From Methylococcaceae bacterium NSP1-2 (GTDB lineage: Bacteria; Pseudomonadota; Gammaproteobacteria; Methylococcales; Methylomonadaceae): 7,213 nucleotides of DNA. The notes under the pieces are model-generated. The model did no database searches, had not been told where the DNA came from, and saw only the letters and a list, made by a program, of their open reading frames with translations. This document shows positions 6,269-7,213 of this stretch, in pieces; the first letter of the stretch is position 1, and the number at the start of each line of letters is the position of its first letter. The DNA is taken from positions 1 to 7,213 of the forward strand of contig NQJH01000119.1 of NCBI GenBank assembly GCA_002256685.1, written 5' to 3'. Both the position numbers and the translations under genes were made by a program.

Positions 6269-6581
6269 ACCTGTCGCGTTAAAAGATTTTTTTATCACCT
6301 TTTTTTCATCCGCTTTAATCATTATGGCAGGTGCGAGTTATGCACTGTTGTTTGCGTGGTCAAAAGTGAATGCAAACCCGCGTATTAAAATCGCTGCTTA
6401 TTTATCCTATTTGGTGTTGCTGGTTTCTGTTGCGGTATTGAGCAATGCAGCCAACTTCTCAGGTTATTGGCTCACGCTGTCTGGTGTGATGGTCGTCGGC
6501 TATTTTTTTGCACCCATAGGCATTTGGCATTTATGCGTGAAAACTCATGCCGACATAATAACTACCGAGGAGGAGAAATGA
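6261..6581 (+). CDS. Small three-helix membrane protein, first gene of the nor cluster, function unknown
   Basis: I do not recognise this 106-aa protein. It has three strong hydrophobic segments: about residues 9-33 (FFITFFSSALIIMAGASYAL), 44-65 and 69-92. A short basic linker (KVNANPRIK) follows the first, and an acidic tail TTEEEK ends the protein. No haem or metal motif is obvious apart from isolated His and Cys (HLC, residues 90-92). An in-frame TAA at 6252-6254 makes ATG 6261 the earliest start. No Shine-Dalgarno is seen. Its TGA overlaps the norC ATG (6578-6581), so the two are very likely co-translated. From this context I infer an accessory, assembly or anchoring role for the NO reductase in the inner membrane. 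Confidence 0.8.
   Translation: MIEPVALKDFFITFFSSALIIMAGASYALLFAWSKVNANPRIKIAAYLSYLVLLVSVAVLSNAANFSGYWLTLSGVMVVGYFFAPIGIWHLCVKTHADIITTEEEK
6567..6575 (+). promoter_or_regulatory. Strong ribosome-binding site of norC
   Basis: GAGGAGGAG lies directly before ATG 6578 and encodes the acidic end (EEE) of the upstream protein. It fixes the norC start and rules out a longer reading from about 6467 that would run through the upstream gene in another frame. Confidence 0.75.
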
Positions 6582-7174
6582 ACGAAACACCCTTATGGGC
6601 AACAGAATCATTTTGGAAAAAAACCGCGATTTGGGTCACTGCTGGCTCATTTATCGTCTTAGTTTTTTTAACAATGGATTCATTGAGCCAAACGAAAGCA
6701 GGCGGTAAGCGGGTTCCTGCGTACAGCGTCATTAACAAAAAAATCGATTATGTGTATCAAAAAGACCTGCATAAATCCATGCCCGTCATTGGTGACACTG
6801 AATTATTATTTGGTAAAGAATACACCGAAGCCGAAGCGGAACAGTTAGTTGCGCTAGGCAAAAAAACCACCCAAGCGAAAAACTGTATGAATTGCCATAC
6901 GCTGTTAGGTAATGGGGCTTATTTTGCCCCCGATTTAACCAAAGCTTATTTGGATAAAGGCTGGATTAATAAGGAAGTCCGCGACGAGTTGATGGTTAAA
7001 TTTTTAATGGATCCTGAAAAGAATGCGCGTACTTTTGGCAGCAATCGCAAAATGCCTAATTTGGACATCACCGCAGAAGAAGCGAAAGGCGTAGTGGCAT
7101 TTTTAAAATGGATGTCGAGTATTGATACCAACGGCTTTCCTTATAACTTCAAAACCATTAATGCGGAGGATTGA
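6578..7174 (+). CDS. norC: Nitric oxide reductase cytochrome c subunit NorC
   Basis: NorC is the membrane-anchored cytochrome c that passes electrons to NorB for reduction of NO to N2O in denitrification or NO detoxification. The 198-aa protein has one N-terminal helix (about residues 14-34) and then a periplasmic domain. The haem c site is CMNCH (C103, C106, H107), followed by TLLGNGAYFAPDLTKAY, which is diagnostic of NorC and NorB/NorZ-type haem domains. The likely axial Met is M159 in NRKMPNLDITAEE. The end, FLKWMSSIDTNGFPYNF, matches the NorC tail. It is longer than the roughly 150-aa Pseudomonas NorC because of a longer stretch between helix and haem (about residues 36-100, including AYSVINKKIDYVYQK). 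The start overlaps the stop of the small membrane protein and is preceded by a strong ribosome-binding site. The next gene follows after 2 bases. Confidence 0.95.
   Translation: MNETPLWATESFWKKTAIWVTAGSFIVLVFLTMDSLSQTKAGGKRVPAYSVINKKIDYVYQKDLHKSMPVIGDTELLFGKEYTEAEAEQLVALGKKTTQAKNCMNCHTLLGNGAYFAPDLTKAYLDKGWINKEVRDELMVKFLMDPEKNARTFGSNRKMPNLDITAEEAKGVVAFLKWMSSIDTNGFPYNFKTINAED
7165..7170 (+). promoter_or_regulatory. Ribosome-binding site of the gene after norC
   Basis: GGAGGA, six bases before ATG 7177, sits within the last codons of norC and supports a tightly coupled downstream gene. Confidence 0.7.
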
Positions 7175-7176
7175 GC

Positions 7177-7213
7177 ATGAACGCAAAAGAATTATGTGCA
7201 GTATCTTGCGCTA
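7177..7213 (+). CDS. norB: Start of the gene after norC, probably NorB (partial, cut by window end)
   Basis: Only 12 codons are present (MNAKELCAVSCA). The ATG has GGAGGA at an ideal spacing and lies 2 bases after the norC stop. The NorB call rests on position alone: norC is almost always followed by norB, the haem-copper-type catalytic subunit. The few residues visible are not enough to confirm it. Confidence 0.5.
   Translation, partial: MNAKELCAVSCA

Noticed and set aside
6467..6577. Longer norC reading with an extra 37 residues
   Set aside because: The added part overlaps the small membrane protein in another frame and has no NorC character; GAGGAGGAG places the start at 6578.

Overview
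The window looks like the chromosome of a mid-to-low-GC gammaproteobacterium. The protein flavour (type-4 UDG next to RimI, a YciV-type PHP phosphatase, a cytochrome-c-dependent NO reductase) and the AT-leaning codon use suggest a Thiotrichales/Beggiatoa-like sulfur oxidiser. That placement is an inference from remembered homologues, not from a search. There are no rRNA or tRNA genes, CRISPR arrays or transposase genes.

Minus-strand block (1-1987). Read from the right, a PilZ-domain protein is followed with an ATGA overlap by a MOSC-domain protein of the short YcbX type, then a 102-bp gap and the 5' two-thirds of rfbB/rmlB (dTDP-glucose 4,6-dehydratase), which runs off the left edge. Both the MOSC gene and rfbB are broken. 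In each, conserved sequence stops, a short internal stretch of the family is missing, and conserved sequence resumes in another frame. The rfbB junction sits on a 6-bp sequence that probably existed twice in the intact gene.

Plus-strand block (about 2099-7213). A consensus -10 box precedes a six-helix ABC exporter half-transporter (TMD plus NBD). Ten bases after it lies the PHP-domain phosphatase (RNase AM/YciV family). The last codons and stop of that gene are formed by a perfect 16-bp-arm palindrome, probably a mobile or repeated hairpin that has replaced the native 3' end. Next come a type-4 (Fe-S) uracil-DNA glycosylase and rimI. The rimI ribosome-binding site implies a 22-residue N-terminal extension.

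After an 87-bp gap comes a denitrification (nor) cluster. It holds an unrecognised 106-aa protein with three predicted membrane helices, norC joined to it by an ATGA overlap, and the first 12 codons of a gene in the norB position. NorC would pass electrons through its single haem c to NorB, which reduces NO to N2O. The small membrane protein is co-translated with norC, so it is a candidate accessory or assembly factor of this reductase and the least explained gene of the window.
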